Positions 1-8,600 of a DNA stretch of 28,533 nucleotides are shown one piece after another. A program made the translations under genes and the position numbers. Below the pieces are notes generated by a model, which was not told where the DNA came from, ran no database searches, and saw nothing but the letters and a program-made list of their open reading frames with translations. The stretch is from an uncultured Anaerolineaceae bacterium (GTDB lineage: Bacteria; Chloroflexota; Anaerolineae; Promineifilales; Promineifilaceae). Location: positions 1-28,533 of the forward strand of contig CALBTC010000446.1 of the NCBI GenBank assembly GCA_937967805.1. Direction: 5' to 3'. Position 1 is the stretch's first letter, and each line of letters opens with the position of its first letter.

Positions 1-112
1 GCGTTTTTATAGGCAGATTCCCTGAAAAAAGCCAACGCAGAGGCGCGGAGGCACAGAGAGTTGAGACTGCGTTTATCTGCGGTTTTTTCGGTAGAGCTAA
101 AGGTAATTTGAG
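1..112. repeat. Gene-free window start with CACAGAG-type repeat
   Basis: No gene is evident before the ATG at 113. Bases 34-60 read AACGCAGAGGCGCGGAGG followed by CACAGAG, and 70-86 include TTTATCTGCGG with a T-run, the same wording as the repeat at 22833-22894. It may be the remaining part of a palindromic intergenic repeat and may contain the terminator of an unseen upstream gene. Confidence 0.35.
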
Positions 113-415
113 ATGGACATTGATTTGCAATTAGACGCCTGCTTGAGCCGCACAACGGTTGATGCCGCGGCCGCCGGGCTGCACCTGCTAGATTTTATTA
201 CCGGATTAAGCCAGGGCGTGACCTGGTCGCTGCATCGTGGGCGCATCGATTTTTTGGTGGAACGGCCGTTTTGCACCCTGCGCCCGGCCAAAACCCACAT
301 CACCTGCCAGATTCCCGACACGAAGACGGCCGTTCGCCTCACCAGCCTCTATGACATAGACACCACCCTGCAAGAGCGCATCCGTCAGGCATACCAACAG
401 GCGCAGCGACACTAA
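113..415 (+). CDS. Small unknown protein, possibly DUF5655-like
   Basis: A 100-residue soluble protein with no signal peptide or membrane segment. An AAAGGT ribosome-binding site lies about nine bases before the ATG. I do not recognise it firmly. The C-terminal two thirds (a strand-rich stretch from about residue 42, then a helix ending in QERIRQAYQQAQ) loosely resembles the DUF5655 'predicted transport protein' shape, in which a beta segment is followed by a terminal helix, but this is a weak resemblance. It carries two copies of the genome's ACGGCCGT palindrome in different codon phases, which suggests a resident gene and not a recent arrival. The next gene follows after 66 bases on the same strand and has its own strong ribosome-binding site. 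Confidence 0.55.
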   Translation: MDIDLQLDACLSRTTVDAAAAGLHLLDFITGLSQGVTWSLHRGRIDFLVERPFCTLRPAKTHITCQIPDTKTAVRLTSLYDIDTTLQERIRQAYQQAQRH

Positions 416-481
416 AAGTTTGCCCTCATTTGTGCTACTCTGTAATCTGTACAGGCAGGCGATTGAAATCAGGAGGTGTTT

Positions 482-2002
482 ATGTCCCACAGTCAGCTAT
501 TTTCGGCAATTAGCCGGTTGGCCGAATCCAGCCACGCTTTTACAGATGTGGATATGGGCCAACCCTACCATTGGCGCAAACATGGTGAAGGGGTGCGCCT
601 GGCGCTCATCGGTACCTACCATGAGCTGCGCGATTTAGCCGCTACACTGGCCAGCCGGCGCAGCCAAAACGGTCCCATCACCACGCTGGTTCAGCAAGTT
701 TTAGGTCAATATCATCTGGGCTATCGGGAACTGCAAGCAGCCATGTGGGGCACAACGGATGAGCAGTTTGAGCAGGAGCCGACGCCAGGGGAATGGCCAC
801 TGCGCGTTATTTTGGGTCACATCATGGATGCTGAGCGCACGTTTTTTACGCTGATCATTTATGGATTAGAACAGCAGCAAGAGGGGATTGATCGGCCGTA
901 TCCATTCCCAGCCGGTGAAGTTGAGCGTATCACCGGCAACAACGACGCATTTTACGACATCATCGACAACCAACCATTAGCCACCGTCTGGCGCAGCTAC
1001 AATGCGTTTCACCAGCGAGTTCTGGATGAATTGGTTGCCGTATCCGATGAACAATTTTTAGGCGCATCGCCCATCTGGTGGGAGGAAGAAGAATATTCCT
1101 TACAATATCGTCTGCACCGCTTTGATGCCCATCTGCGGCAGCACCTTGTCCAAATCGAGAAAACATTGCTCTGGTTGAATCGCCCTGAAACCGAAGCGAC
1201 TCGGTTTTTGCGGCTGATTTTTCGCGCGCTAGCCGGTGTGGAGAACGCGACGTTGGGCACGCCAGAATTGGGCAGGAGTGAACGGCAGGCATTGGCCAGA
1301 ACAGTTCAGGATCGCACGGCCGTCATCCAGCAAGTCGTCTCAGATTGTCGCCGTTTGGAAACGGCCGTCAATGAAGATGACGGCAAAACCATCCAGCAAA
1401 TCACAGCCGCCAAACCAAAACTGGCCAATGCGCTGGGGCAAAATAACCTGCCGCTGTTGATGAACGCTATTTACCAAAGGAAATCGGCTATGGTGGAAGC
1501 GTTGCTTGCTGCCGGAGCAGAACCGGACGTCTTTGCCGCCGCCGCGCTGGGTGATCTGGATCGCCTGCAAAACCTGGCAGAACGGTGGTTGGGCTATCTT
1601 AATAGTTATGCCAGGGATGGTTTTACACCCTTGCAGCTGGCCTGCTACTTTAATCAGGAAGCTGCCGCGCTTTGGCTCATCGAACAGGGTGCTGACGTAA
1701 ACGCCGTAGCCAAAAATAAGATGAAAATAGCGCCGATTCACGCCGCGGCCACGCATGGCAACTTGGTCATATTGCGCGCCTTGCTGGAAAAAGGGGCAGC
1801 GGTGAATGCAGAACAGGAAGGCGGGTATACGGCCGTTCATCAAGCCGCCCACCGCAACAATGTTGCTATGGCCCGGCTGCTGCTTACCTTTGGAGCCGAT
1901 CCACACCAGCCAGATGTAAAAGGTCAGTCGGCGCTCCAGTTGGCCCAGGTGGAAGGTAACGATGAGGTTGCGGCCGTTTTTAAGCGACTGTTTGGGACTT
2001 GA
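482..2002 (+). CDS. DinB-family protein fused to ankyrin repeats
   Basis: A 506-residue cytoplasmic protein. The start is ATG 482, because AGGAGG lies at 471-476; the in-frame GTG at 476 would overlap that site. Residues about 60-240 look like a DinB_2 four-helix bundle: H113 in the helix ILGHIMDAE and H217/H221 in a later helix are placed like the metal ligands of DinB/bacillithiol-transferase-type folds, and the PTPGEWPLR turn is typical. Residues about 310-500 form four to five ankyrin repeats (PLLMNAIYQRKSAMVEALL, then TPLQLACYFNQEAAALWLI, APIHAAATHGNLVILRALL, TAVHQAAHRNNVAMARLLL). Ankyrin repeats bind protein partners, so the partner probably directs the DinB domain. Catalytic activity is not shown. 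The gene ends before a bidirectional terminator. Confidence 0.85.
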   Translation: MSHSQLFSAISRLAESSHAFTDVDMGQPYHWRKHGEGVRLALIGTYHELRDLAATLASRRSQNGPITTLVQQVLGQYHLGYRELQAAMWGTTDEQFEQEPTPGEWPLRVILGHIMDAERTFFTLIIYGLEQQQEGIDRPYPFPAGEVERITGNNDAFYDIIDNQPLATVWRSYNAFHQRVLDELVAVSDEQFLGASPIWWEEEEYSLQYRLHRFDAHLRQHLVQIEKTLLWLNRPETEATRFLRLIFRALAGVENATLGTPELGRSERQALARTVQDRTAVIQQVVSDCRRLETAVNEDDGKTIQQITAAKPKLANALGQNNLPLLMNAIYQRKSAMVEALLAAGAEPDVFAAAALGDLDRLQNLAERWLGYLNSYARDGFTPLQLACYFNQEAAALWLIEQGADVNAVAKNKMKIAPIHAAATHGNLVILRALLEKGAAVNAEQEGGYTAVHQAAHRNNVAMARLLLTFGADPHQPDVKGQSALQLAQVEGNDEVAAVFKRLFGT

Positions 2003-2055
2003 GGAAACCTTTTTTCATGACGATGAGGAACACGGCTGGCTAACATACCAATAAA

Positions 2056-2092
2056 AAAGTCGGCGCATCTGCTAAAGAGATGCGCCGACTTT
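2056..2092. terminator. Bidirectional intrinsic terminator
   Basis: A perfect 15-bp inverted repeat (AAAGTCGGCGCATCT and its complement) surrounds a 7-base loop. It sits between the convergent DinB-ankyrin and UspA-like genes. The A-run at 2053-2058 gives a U-tract to minus-strand transcripts, so termination should be strongest for the UspA-like gene. The + strand side has only a short T run. Confidence 0.85.
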
Positions 2093-2124
2093 ACACGGAG
2101 GTGATTGATTGAATTACGGCCGTT

Positions 2125-2589
2125 TCAAACCAACGGCTGCCAACTCGTGGAAAATTTGGCAAACTTTTCTTTATCTTTCACTTCAAATTCTGAAAGCTGA
2201 TTCGCCAGGATCACGACATCTACCCCGTACAAATCAGCGTAGCGAGAAATTGTTTCATTGTTGAAGCCGACGGCCGTATCAATTGTCAACGAAACCTCAC
2301 CAAACTGCTGAGCATGGGCCCGAAATCCCCGCAGGGCCGAAAATAAAAGCTCCCGGTCAAATTCATTATCTTCACAAATCACCAGCAACACTAAATCCAT
2401 CTTTATCTTTGCGGCAAAATCCAGTACAGACGTTACCACCATATTAGAAAGATGCTCAAATTGGATGGGAAGTAAAATACGACGAACAACGGTAGGATAG
2501 CTTCTTGGTCGCTGCCATAAAGAAGTTGTTACCGGCAAATAATGCCAGGCAGATTCCGTGGTGGCAGCCGAAGGAAAAGAACTAATCAT
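2125..2589 (-). CDS. UspA-like stress protein (degenerate)
   Basis: A 154-residue cytoplasmic protein. The ATG at 2589 has GGGAGG seven bases upstream; a longer TTG start would swallow that site. From about residue 35 it follows the universal stress protein pattern: RRILLPIQFEHLSN (first strand and loop), FAAKIKMDLVLLVICED (second strand), a helix, and YADLYGVDVVILANQLS in place of the usual A-x-x-x-x-D-L-I-V-M-G. The ATP-binding G-2x-G-9x-G-S/T signature of UspA/MJ0577 is missing, so nucleotide binding is unlikely by the classical site. It faces a polyphosphate kinase across a 225-base divergent region, a pairing that would fit stress or energy response. Function otherwise unknown. Confidence 0.65.
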   Translation of the reverse strand: MISSFPSAATTESAWHYLPVTTSLWQRPRSYPTVVRRILLPIQFEHLSNMVVTSVLDFAAKIKMDLVLLVICEDNEFDRELLFSALRGFRAHAQQFGEVSLTIDTAVGFNNETISRYADLYGVDVVILANQLSEFEVKDKEKFAKFSTSWQPLV

Positions 2590-2616
2590 CAGGGCACCTC
2601 CCAAAATAGAAAAACA

Positions 2617-2640
2617 GTGTGCTATACTGAGTCAGCACAC
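2617..2640. promoter_or_regulatory. Inverted repeat, candidate operator
   Basis: A perfect 7-bp inverted repeat, GTGTGCT and AGCACAC, separated by ten bases that include TATACT. It lies 28-51 bases upstream of the UspA-like start, where a promoter is expected, in the region shared with the divergent ppk2. It has the size and form of a dimeric regulator site, but no regulator is identified. The rest of 2641-2814 is AT-rich and shows nothing else I can name apart from the ppk2 ribosome-binding site. Confidence 0.35.
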
Positions 2641-2814
2641 AGAAGAGTAGAAACCCTTGCATCTTCCACATGCTACCTGGGCAGGTAGCGACTTCTTACA
2701 ATTAATCTTACAAACTACCTTACGATATCATTAAGTCTAAACAATTTGAATCCCTAGCACAAGGGTCATGGGTATTGTGTACTAATTCATTAACAATTGA
2801 TAGAGGAGGTAATG

Positions 2815-3684
2815 ATGAACAAAGAATTGGCAGTGGCGGAAACGGCCGTAACCACTTCACCCACCAAATCCATTCTGCGCAAGAACGGCAAGCTCAAAAC
2901 CAAATTTTATGAACGAGAGCTGGCCCGCCTGCAGGAAGAATTGATTAAGCTGCAATATTGGGTGCAAGAAAAAGGGCTGCGCGTTGTCATTCTGTTTGAA
3001 GGGCGCGATGCTGCCGGCAAAGGAGGCGTCATCAAACGCATCACCGAGCGCATGAATCCCCGCATTGCCCGCATTGTGGCCCTGGGCACGCCCAGCGACC
3101 GGGAAAAAACGCAGTGGTGGTTCCAACGATACGTGGCTCAACTGCCCGCCGGCGGGGAGATCGTGCTGTTTGATCGCAGTTGGTACAATCGCGCGCTTGT
3201 CGAGCGCGTCATGGGCTTTTGCACTGATAATCAATATCGTGAATTTTTGCGCTCCTGCCCCCAGTTTGAACGGATGCTTGTTCGCTCCGGCATCATCGTG
3301 CTGAAATATTGGTTTTCTGTCAGCGACGAAGAGCAGGAACGACGCTTTCAATCTCGCCTGACAAACCCCGTCAAGCGGTGGAAGCTCAGCCCTATGGATG
3401 TTGAATCGCGCAATCGCTGGGTGGAATACTCCCGCGCCAAAGACGTCATGCTTGACCACACCGACATCAAACAATGTCCCTGGTACGTCGTGCCGTCAGA
3501 CGACAAAAAGCGCGCCCGCCTAAACTGCATCAGCCACATCCTTAATTCCATCGACTATGAAGACATCACGCCAGGCAAGATAGAGCTTCCGCCCCGCAAA
3601 AAAGAGTCCGGCTACATTCGTCCACCGATGAGCGAGCAAACGTTTGTGCCCGACTTGTATCCCACACTGGAGGCAACAGATTAA
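2815..3684 (+). CDS. ppk2: Polyphosphate kinase 2
   Basis: A 289-residue PPK2-family enzyme that moves phosphate between polyphosphate and nucleoside diphosphates or monophosphates in the cytoplasm. Visible motifs: Walker A GRDAAGKGG at about residues 63-71, Walker B-like LFDRSWYNR at about 118-126, and the lid-region sequence ERRFQSRL followed by KRWKLSPMD at about 175-195, which is characteristic of single-domain PPK2 enzymes. Length is normal for a one-domain enzyme. GAGGAGGT at 2803-2810 fits ATG 2815 (five-base spacing) better than ATG 2812. Class (ADP/GDP-forming or AMP-using) cannot be settled by eye. A single ACGGCCGT site lies at the variable N-terminus and none in the conserved body. 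Confidence 0.93.
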   Translation: MNKELAVAETAVTTSPTKSILRKNGKLKTKFYERELARLQEELIKLQYWVQEKGLRVVILFEGRDAAGKGGVIKRITERMNPRIARIVALGTPSDREKTQWWFQRYVAQLPAGGEIVLFDRSWYNRALVERVMGFCTDNQYREFLRSCPQFERMLVRSGIIVLKYWFSVSDEEQERRFQSRLTNPVKRWKLSPMDVESRNRWVEYSRAKDVMLDHTDIKQCPWYVVPSDDKKRARLNCISHILNSIDYEDITPGKIELPPRKKESGYIRPPMSEQTFVPDLYPTLEATD

Positions 3685-3741
3685 CGCTTGCTGTAAAAGG
3701 TGGAGAACCCGCACACCACACCGTAAACTAAAATGCGAATC

Positions 3742-3812
3742 TAGGACTGCCAGACCTATGTTTAGTTAGATAGAGTCAAGCAGCTTTATAATTGAGAGGA
3801 GTGGCAGTCCTA
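3742..3812. mobile_element. MITE-like element with 11-bp inverted ends
   Basis: A 71-base segment begins TAGGACTGCCA and ends with the exact complement TGGCAGTCCTA. After a two-base mismatch the arms agree for three more bases (CCT). The outer TA on both sides could be the target duplication left by an IS630/Tc1-type transposase, giving a 67-base element. There is no coding capacity. It lies between ppk2 and the sugar dehydrogenase-like gene, about 30 bases before that gene's start codon. It could instead be a long-loop regulatory hairpin. Confidence 0.4.
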
Positions 3813-3844
3813 AAAGCAACAAGTTAAAGTGTGGAGGGTTTTTC

Positions 3845-5014
3845 ATGCAGCGAAAGCGATTATGGTATGGGCTTCTGGGATTGGTGGGGGTTTGTTTGGT
3901 AACGGCCGTAATCCTCTACATCTACGCCCGCCAACGAGTGAACATCACTCCCCTCGTAAGCGACGCCGAAGTGGCCGACATCACGTTGCCCGACGGCTTT
4001 GCCATCCAGCTTTTTGCCGAAGGCTTAAGCGGGCCGCGCTTCATGGCCGTGGGGCCAGACGACGTGCTTTACGTCGCTGACCGCGGCAATGACCGCATCG
4101 TGGCGCTGCCCGACGCCGATGGCGACGGCCGTGCCGATGAAATCCGCGTGTTGGCCGATGGGCTGAACAATCCACACAATATGGTTTACCACGAAGGCGC
4201 CTGGTACGTGGCCGTCACCGAAGGTGTGGTGCGATTAGCAGATGAGGACGGTGACGGCTCGACCGATTCCCAAACGACGCTTATCGACAACTACCTGCCC
4301 CCCGGACAGCACAGCAGCCGCACCATTGCCTTTTTACCGGACGGCCGTTTGCTCATCTCTGCCGGGTCCACCTGCAACGTTTGCGAAGAAGAAGACCCGC
4401 GCCGTGCCGCCATCACCAGCTACGACAGCCCCGTGGGGCAAGACCAGCTTACGGGCGAGCAGCTTTACGCCACCGGCCTGCGCAACGCCGTTGGCCTGGC
4501 TATCCACCCGGAAACCGGCAAATTGTGGGTCACCAACAACGGCCGTGACCTGATGGGCGACGACACCCCGCCGGAAACGGTCTATATCGTGGAAGAAGGT
4601 AACGACTATGGCTGGCCATCGTGCCACAGCGGCACCGTGCTGGACCCCGAGTTTGGTTTTGAAGGTGCGTGCGAAGACGCCGGACAGCCGCTTGTGACCA
4701 TGCAGGCCCATTCCGCCCCGCTGGGACTTGCGTTTTACACCGGCGACACCTTCCCTGCCGAATACCAGGGTGATTTGTTCATCGCCTTCCACGGTTCATG
4801 GAACCGCAGTGTGCCCACAGGGTATAAAGTGGTGCGCGTGCCGCTGGATGGCAGTAGTCCTATTGGCCCGGTTGAAGATTTTGCCACAGGCTGGTTAAAT
4901 AGCGATTATTCCTCAGACGGCCGTCCTGTAGACGTCACCGTTGGCGCAGACAGCGCGCTTTACGTCAGCGATGACAAAGGCGGTTTTATTTACCGAATTT
5001 ATGTGGAACCATAA
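3845..5014 (+). CDS. Membrane-anchored glucose/sorbosone dehydrogenase-like protein
   Basis: A 389-residue protein with an N-terminal membrane anchor (about residues 7-27) and an exported six-bladed propeller of the GSDH/PQQ-dependent sugar dehydrogenase group. Typical features: LPDGFAIQLFAEGLSGPRF at 48-66, two acidic DxDxDG loops likely to bind calcium (D90-G95 and 133-141), NPHNMVYHEGAWYVA, the PPGQHSSRTIAFLPDGRL segment with H156 at the position of the catalytic His of soluble glucose dehydrogenase, CNVC at 177-180, and GLRNAVGLAIHPETG. GGAGGG lies six bases before ATG. PQQ use and substrate are inferred from the family and not shown. The next gene starts six bases after the stop, so they are co-transcribed. 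Confidence 0.85.
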   Translation: MQRKRLWYGLLGLVGVCLVTAVILYIYARQRVNITPLVSDAEVADITLPDGFAIQLFAEGLSGPRFMAVGPDDVLYVADRGNDRIVALPDADGDGRADEIRVLADGLNNPHNMVYHEGAWYVAVTEGVVRLADEDGDGSTDSQTTLIDNYLPPGQHSSRTIAFLPDGRLLISAGSTCNVCEEEDPRRAAITSYDSPVGQDQLTGEQLYATGLRNAVGLAIHPETGKLWVTNNGRDLMGDDTPPETVYIVEEGNDYGWPSCHSGTVLDPEFGFEGACEDAGQPLVTMQAHSAPLGLAFYTGDTFPAEYQGDLFIAFHGSWNRSVPTGYKVVRVPLDGSSPIGPVEDFATGWLNSDYSSDGRPVDVTVGADSALYVSDDKGGFIYRIYVEP

Positions 5015-5020
5015 AATAAA

Positions 5021-5590
5021 ATGTCAACCATAACCTTGCTCATTCTCCTGCTCATGTTTGTCACTCCTGTTATTTCCGTTATGACCGTGATGCTCCGGTT
5101 CTCTGAAATAAAACAGGCTGCCAACTGGCCGCAAATTTCCGGAGAAGTGACCGACGTGCTTCTGCGGCAAAGCGGCAGTGAATACCAGCCCTTACTGGAA
5201 ATCGCCTACACGGTAGATGGCCAATCGTACAGCAGCCGCCAGGTGCCGGTGAGCAAAACAGGACAGGCCAAAGGGAGCAAAAAGTGGGCGCGAGAATTTA
5301 GCTTGCAGTTTAAGCCGGGTACGGCCGTATCCCTCTATTACGACCCTAAACGCCCCAGACGAGCCACCCTCCACCCGCAGCAAATAGGGGTCAGCGATAC
5401 CCGCTTACAGCTCACCAGCAGCATCATGATTTTGCTGTCTATAGGCATTCATCTGCTGGGTGCACGGGGTCTTATCGGCAATTACCTGAATCTCGCCGGC
5501 AGCAGCGTTGCCATTGCCATGCTCATCTCCACGGTGGTGACCCTGATGCTTGGCGTAGCCCTGGGCTTGCTGGTTCAGGAAATGCGCTAG
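5021..5590 (+). CDS. DUF3592 membrane protein
   Basis: A 189-residue protein with an N-terminal membrane helix (about 4-26), an extracytoplasmic beta-rich domain, and two C-terminal helices (about 125-148 and 156-184). The middle matches DUF3592: WPQISGEVTDVLLRQS, then EYQPLLEIAYTVDGQSYSSRQV, then PGTAVSLYYDPKRPRRATL, where the V-x-x-Y-Y-D-P-x-x-P core is diagnostic. Function of the family is unknown. It follows the dehydrogenase-like gene by six bases with no ribosome-binding site of its own, so translation is probably coupled. Confidence 0.85.
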   Translation: MSTITLLILLLMFVTPVISVMTVMLRFSEIKQAANWPQISGEVTDVLLRQSGSEYQPLLEIAYTVDGQSYSSRQVPVSKTGQAKGSKKWAREFSLQFKPGTAVSLYYDPKRPRRATLHPQQIGVSDTRLQLTSSIMILLSIGIHLLGARGLIGNYLNLAGSSVAIAMLISTVVTLMLGVALGLLVQEMR

Positions 5591-5613
5591 TCTTGGGCTA
5601 AATTCTCCAATCA

Positions 5614-8600
5614 ATGACCGCTTCACCTCAAGCCAATCGCCGCCGCTGGCTGCTGTTGGGCAGCATTGTTTTTCTATTTCTTTGCCTGGGCGGCGCAGCT
5701 TATCTCATCACCAGCTATCCGATTTTAGGCAGCACGGCCGTTTCCAATCCCCCCATCACCTGGACCAACCTGCCTACACCGAGCATCATTCATCCCAATA
5801 TAACCAACTTTAGCAGCGCCCTAAAAATAAACGATCTGGCCCGGCACGATGGCTTGCTGTGGGCCGCCAGCGATGGCGGGCTGCTGGTCTGGCAGGAGAG
5901 CGATCTGAACCAGGGGGCCAAATTTAGCAGCGAACACGGCCTGGCCGAAAACCACACCACCAGCGTGGCTATCGGGGTCGATGGTGCCATTTGGATCGGA
6001 ACTGCCTCAGCAGGCGTGAGCCGGTATGATAGCGCAAGTTGGCAAACCTTCACCAGCACCGACGGCCTGCCGAGCAACGCCGTGCGCGATCTGGCAGTGA
6101 GCGCCGACGGCATGGTGTGGGTCGCTACTGATGGCGGCATTGGCCGGTTTGACGGCCGTCGCTGGTTCAGCTACACGCGCGGGCGCACCTTCTTGCAACT
6201 GCCCAGCAACAACGTCACCAGCCTGGCTCTGGCGGCGGACGGACTCACCATTTTTGCCGGAACGACGGAAGGGGTGGTGATGTTCAACGGCCGTTCCTGG
6301 GACAGTTTGGCGCAGGCAGGCAGCCAGGCAGTCAATACTGTGCAAGATGTGGCCGTCACCCCAGACGGCCGTCTCTGGGCCGCCACGCAGGGGGGATTGA
6401 CCATGTACGACGGCAGCGGTTGGGCGCTGTTCACCACCGTCGATGGTCTGGCCAATGACGACGTACGCCAAATCACCGCCAATGCCGATGGCTCTGTTTG
6501 GCTCGGCTACGGCGGGCAAGGGCTGGGATTGACGCAGGTGGAATTGAACAATGGTTTGCCGTTGGTAACGGCCGTCTCCCCACCCAACGAGCAAATTTTC
6601 GCCATTCTGCCCACAGCCGGTGACCTTTGGCTGGGCAGCAGCGACGGCCTGCTGCGGCGCGCTGGCTCCGGCGACTGGCAAACAATCACCCCACCCAGCG
6701 ACATTCCTTCCCATGAAATTGTCAATCTGGTGATTGCCAGCGGGCAGCCGTGGCTGGCCACGCCTGCGGGCGTGGGCCGCTTCAACGGCACGGGTTGGGA
6801 AATGGTAGACGGACTGCCGGGAACGGCCGTTTCCAGCCTCAATCTGGACAACAACGGCCGGCCCTGGATCACTTTTGGCAGCGTGGGCCAGGGCGCAGCC
6901 CGCTACGATTTTGCCGGCGACAGTTGGCAGCCGGTGCGCTGCCCGGTCAGCGGGCCAGCCTCGCCTTACGTGCGCCACATCGTGCAAACAAGCGATGGCC
7001 TGCTCTGGTTTGCTACCGAGGCGGGGCTGGCTATGTTTGAAGGCCGTTCGCAAACCTGGAACCTGCTCACTACCGATGATGGCTTACCTGGCAACGTGGT
7101 GCAGGCGCTGGCGATTCATCCTGACGGCTCTTTGTGGGTGGGCACCAGCAATGGATTGGCGATGTGGGAAAACGGCCGTTTCACCCCCCTCAACCAGGAC
7201 GACGTGCGCGAAATGGCCATTGGGCCAGACGGCACCATCTGGTTCATCACTGCCGACGCGGTTTTCCGCTGGCGCGACGGCCAGGCGCAAAACATCGTGC
7301 CGCCACCGGTGAGCCAGGTGTATGACGTGCTGGCCACCGACACAGGCTTTTGGCTGGCAGCGGCGGAGGGGGTGGCGTTTTTCGATGGCGCGCAAGAACG
7401 GGACGGCCGTTGGCAACGCTTTGGCCACGCCGATGGCCTGCCCGGCGACCGGGTCACCGCGCTGGATGTGGCCGCCGACGGCACCGTTTGGGCCAGCAGC
7501 GAACTGCTGCCCGACGATCCGCCCCTGAGCAGCGGCCTATACGGTACGTACACGATTCATCACAACTACTTGAGCTTTTTTAACGGCCGTTCCTGGCAGC
7601 CCACCATCCGTCCCGCACCCATTGGCCTGCTGCACCCGATCATCACCAGCATCGTCACCACGCCGGATGGGGCAGCCTGGCTGGCCAGTTTGGGCGGCAT
7701 CAGCCGGTTTGATGGGGAGCAGTGGAGCAGCTTCACCATGCTGGACGGCCTGCCGGGGCATGAAGTGTACCAACTGCTGGCTGTTGGCAACACGGTCTGG
7801 GCGGTTACCGGCGGCGGGCTGGCCCGGTTCAACCCTACCACACAAAGCTGGAAATCGTTTGCCGGCGTGGGCGAATGGGCTAACTTTGAAGCGGTCCGCC
7901 TGGCTGCCGACGCCGGCGGCACCGTTTGGGCGGGGAGCGGCACAGAGCTGCGCCGCTACGACGGCCAGACCGGGCAAATCGTGCCTGTTGCGCTGCCCGA
8001 TCCGGCGGTGGAGGTGCGTGATTTTGTAGTGACGGCAGACGGCCGTCTTTGGCTCATGGCCCATCTGGATACCCCGGAGGAAAGTCAACACCTGCTGGCA
8101 CAGTTTGATGGCCAAACCTGGCAGTGGCATGAAGTGGCCCTGCCCAGCGGCGGGCAGTTTGCCCCATTTTCCCACCTGTGGCTGGGGCCAGACGGCCGTC
8201 TTTGGGCTAGCAACGACACCAGCTTGTGGACCTTCGATTTGCCCGCAGGCAACACTACCCAGCCCAGCCAATACCCGGAACTGATCCGGACGATCACCGA
8301 TTTGACCTTCTTGGCAGACGGCACGCCCGTTGCCGCCACCCGCTTTGACGCTGCCCCGCTTTTGCTTGAACCAAATGGAGCCATTCCGCTGGAGCAGCCT
8401 TTGCCGGCCAACAACACTTTTGCCGTTCATGCCGGTGCAGACGGCCGTCTTTGGCTGGGCACCAATCAGGGCGCGGCGCAGCAGTTGGCCGATGGTAGCT
8501 GGCAGCCGTTCCCCCTCACCGAGCCAGAAGTGGCCCAAACCATCACCGAACTAACGGTGGCGCAAGACGGCAGCCTGCTGCTGGGCACCACCAACGGCCG

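Noticed and set aside
2746..2778. ppk2 promoter TTGAAT to TATTGT
   Set aside because: The spacer of 21 bases is too long and the -10 match is weak.
6007..8538. Long open frames on the minus strand (up to 348 codons) opposite the propeller gene
   Set aside because: They are shadows caused by the GC-rich, repeat-based codon pattern of the + strand gene. They are low in complexity, have no ribosome-binding site and resemble no family.
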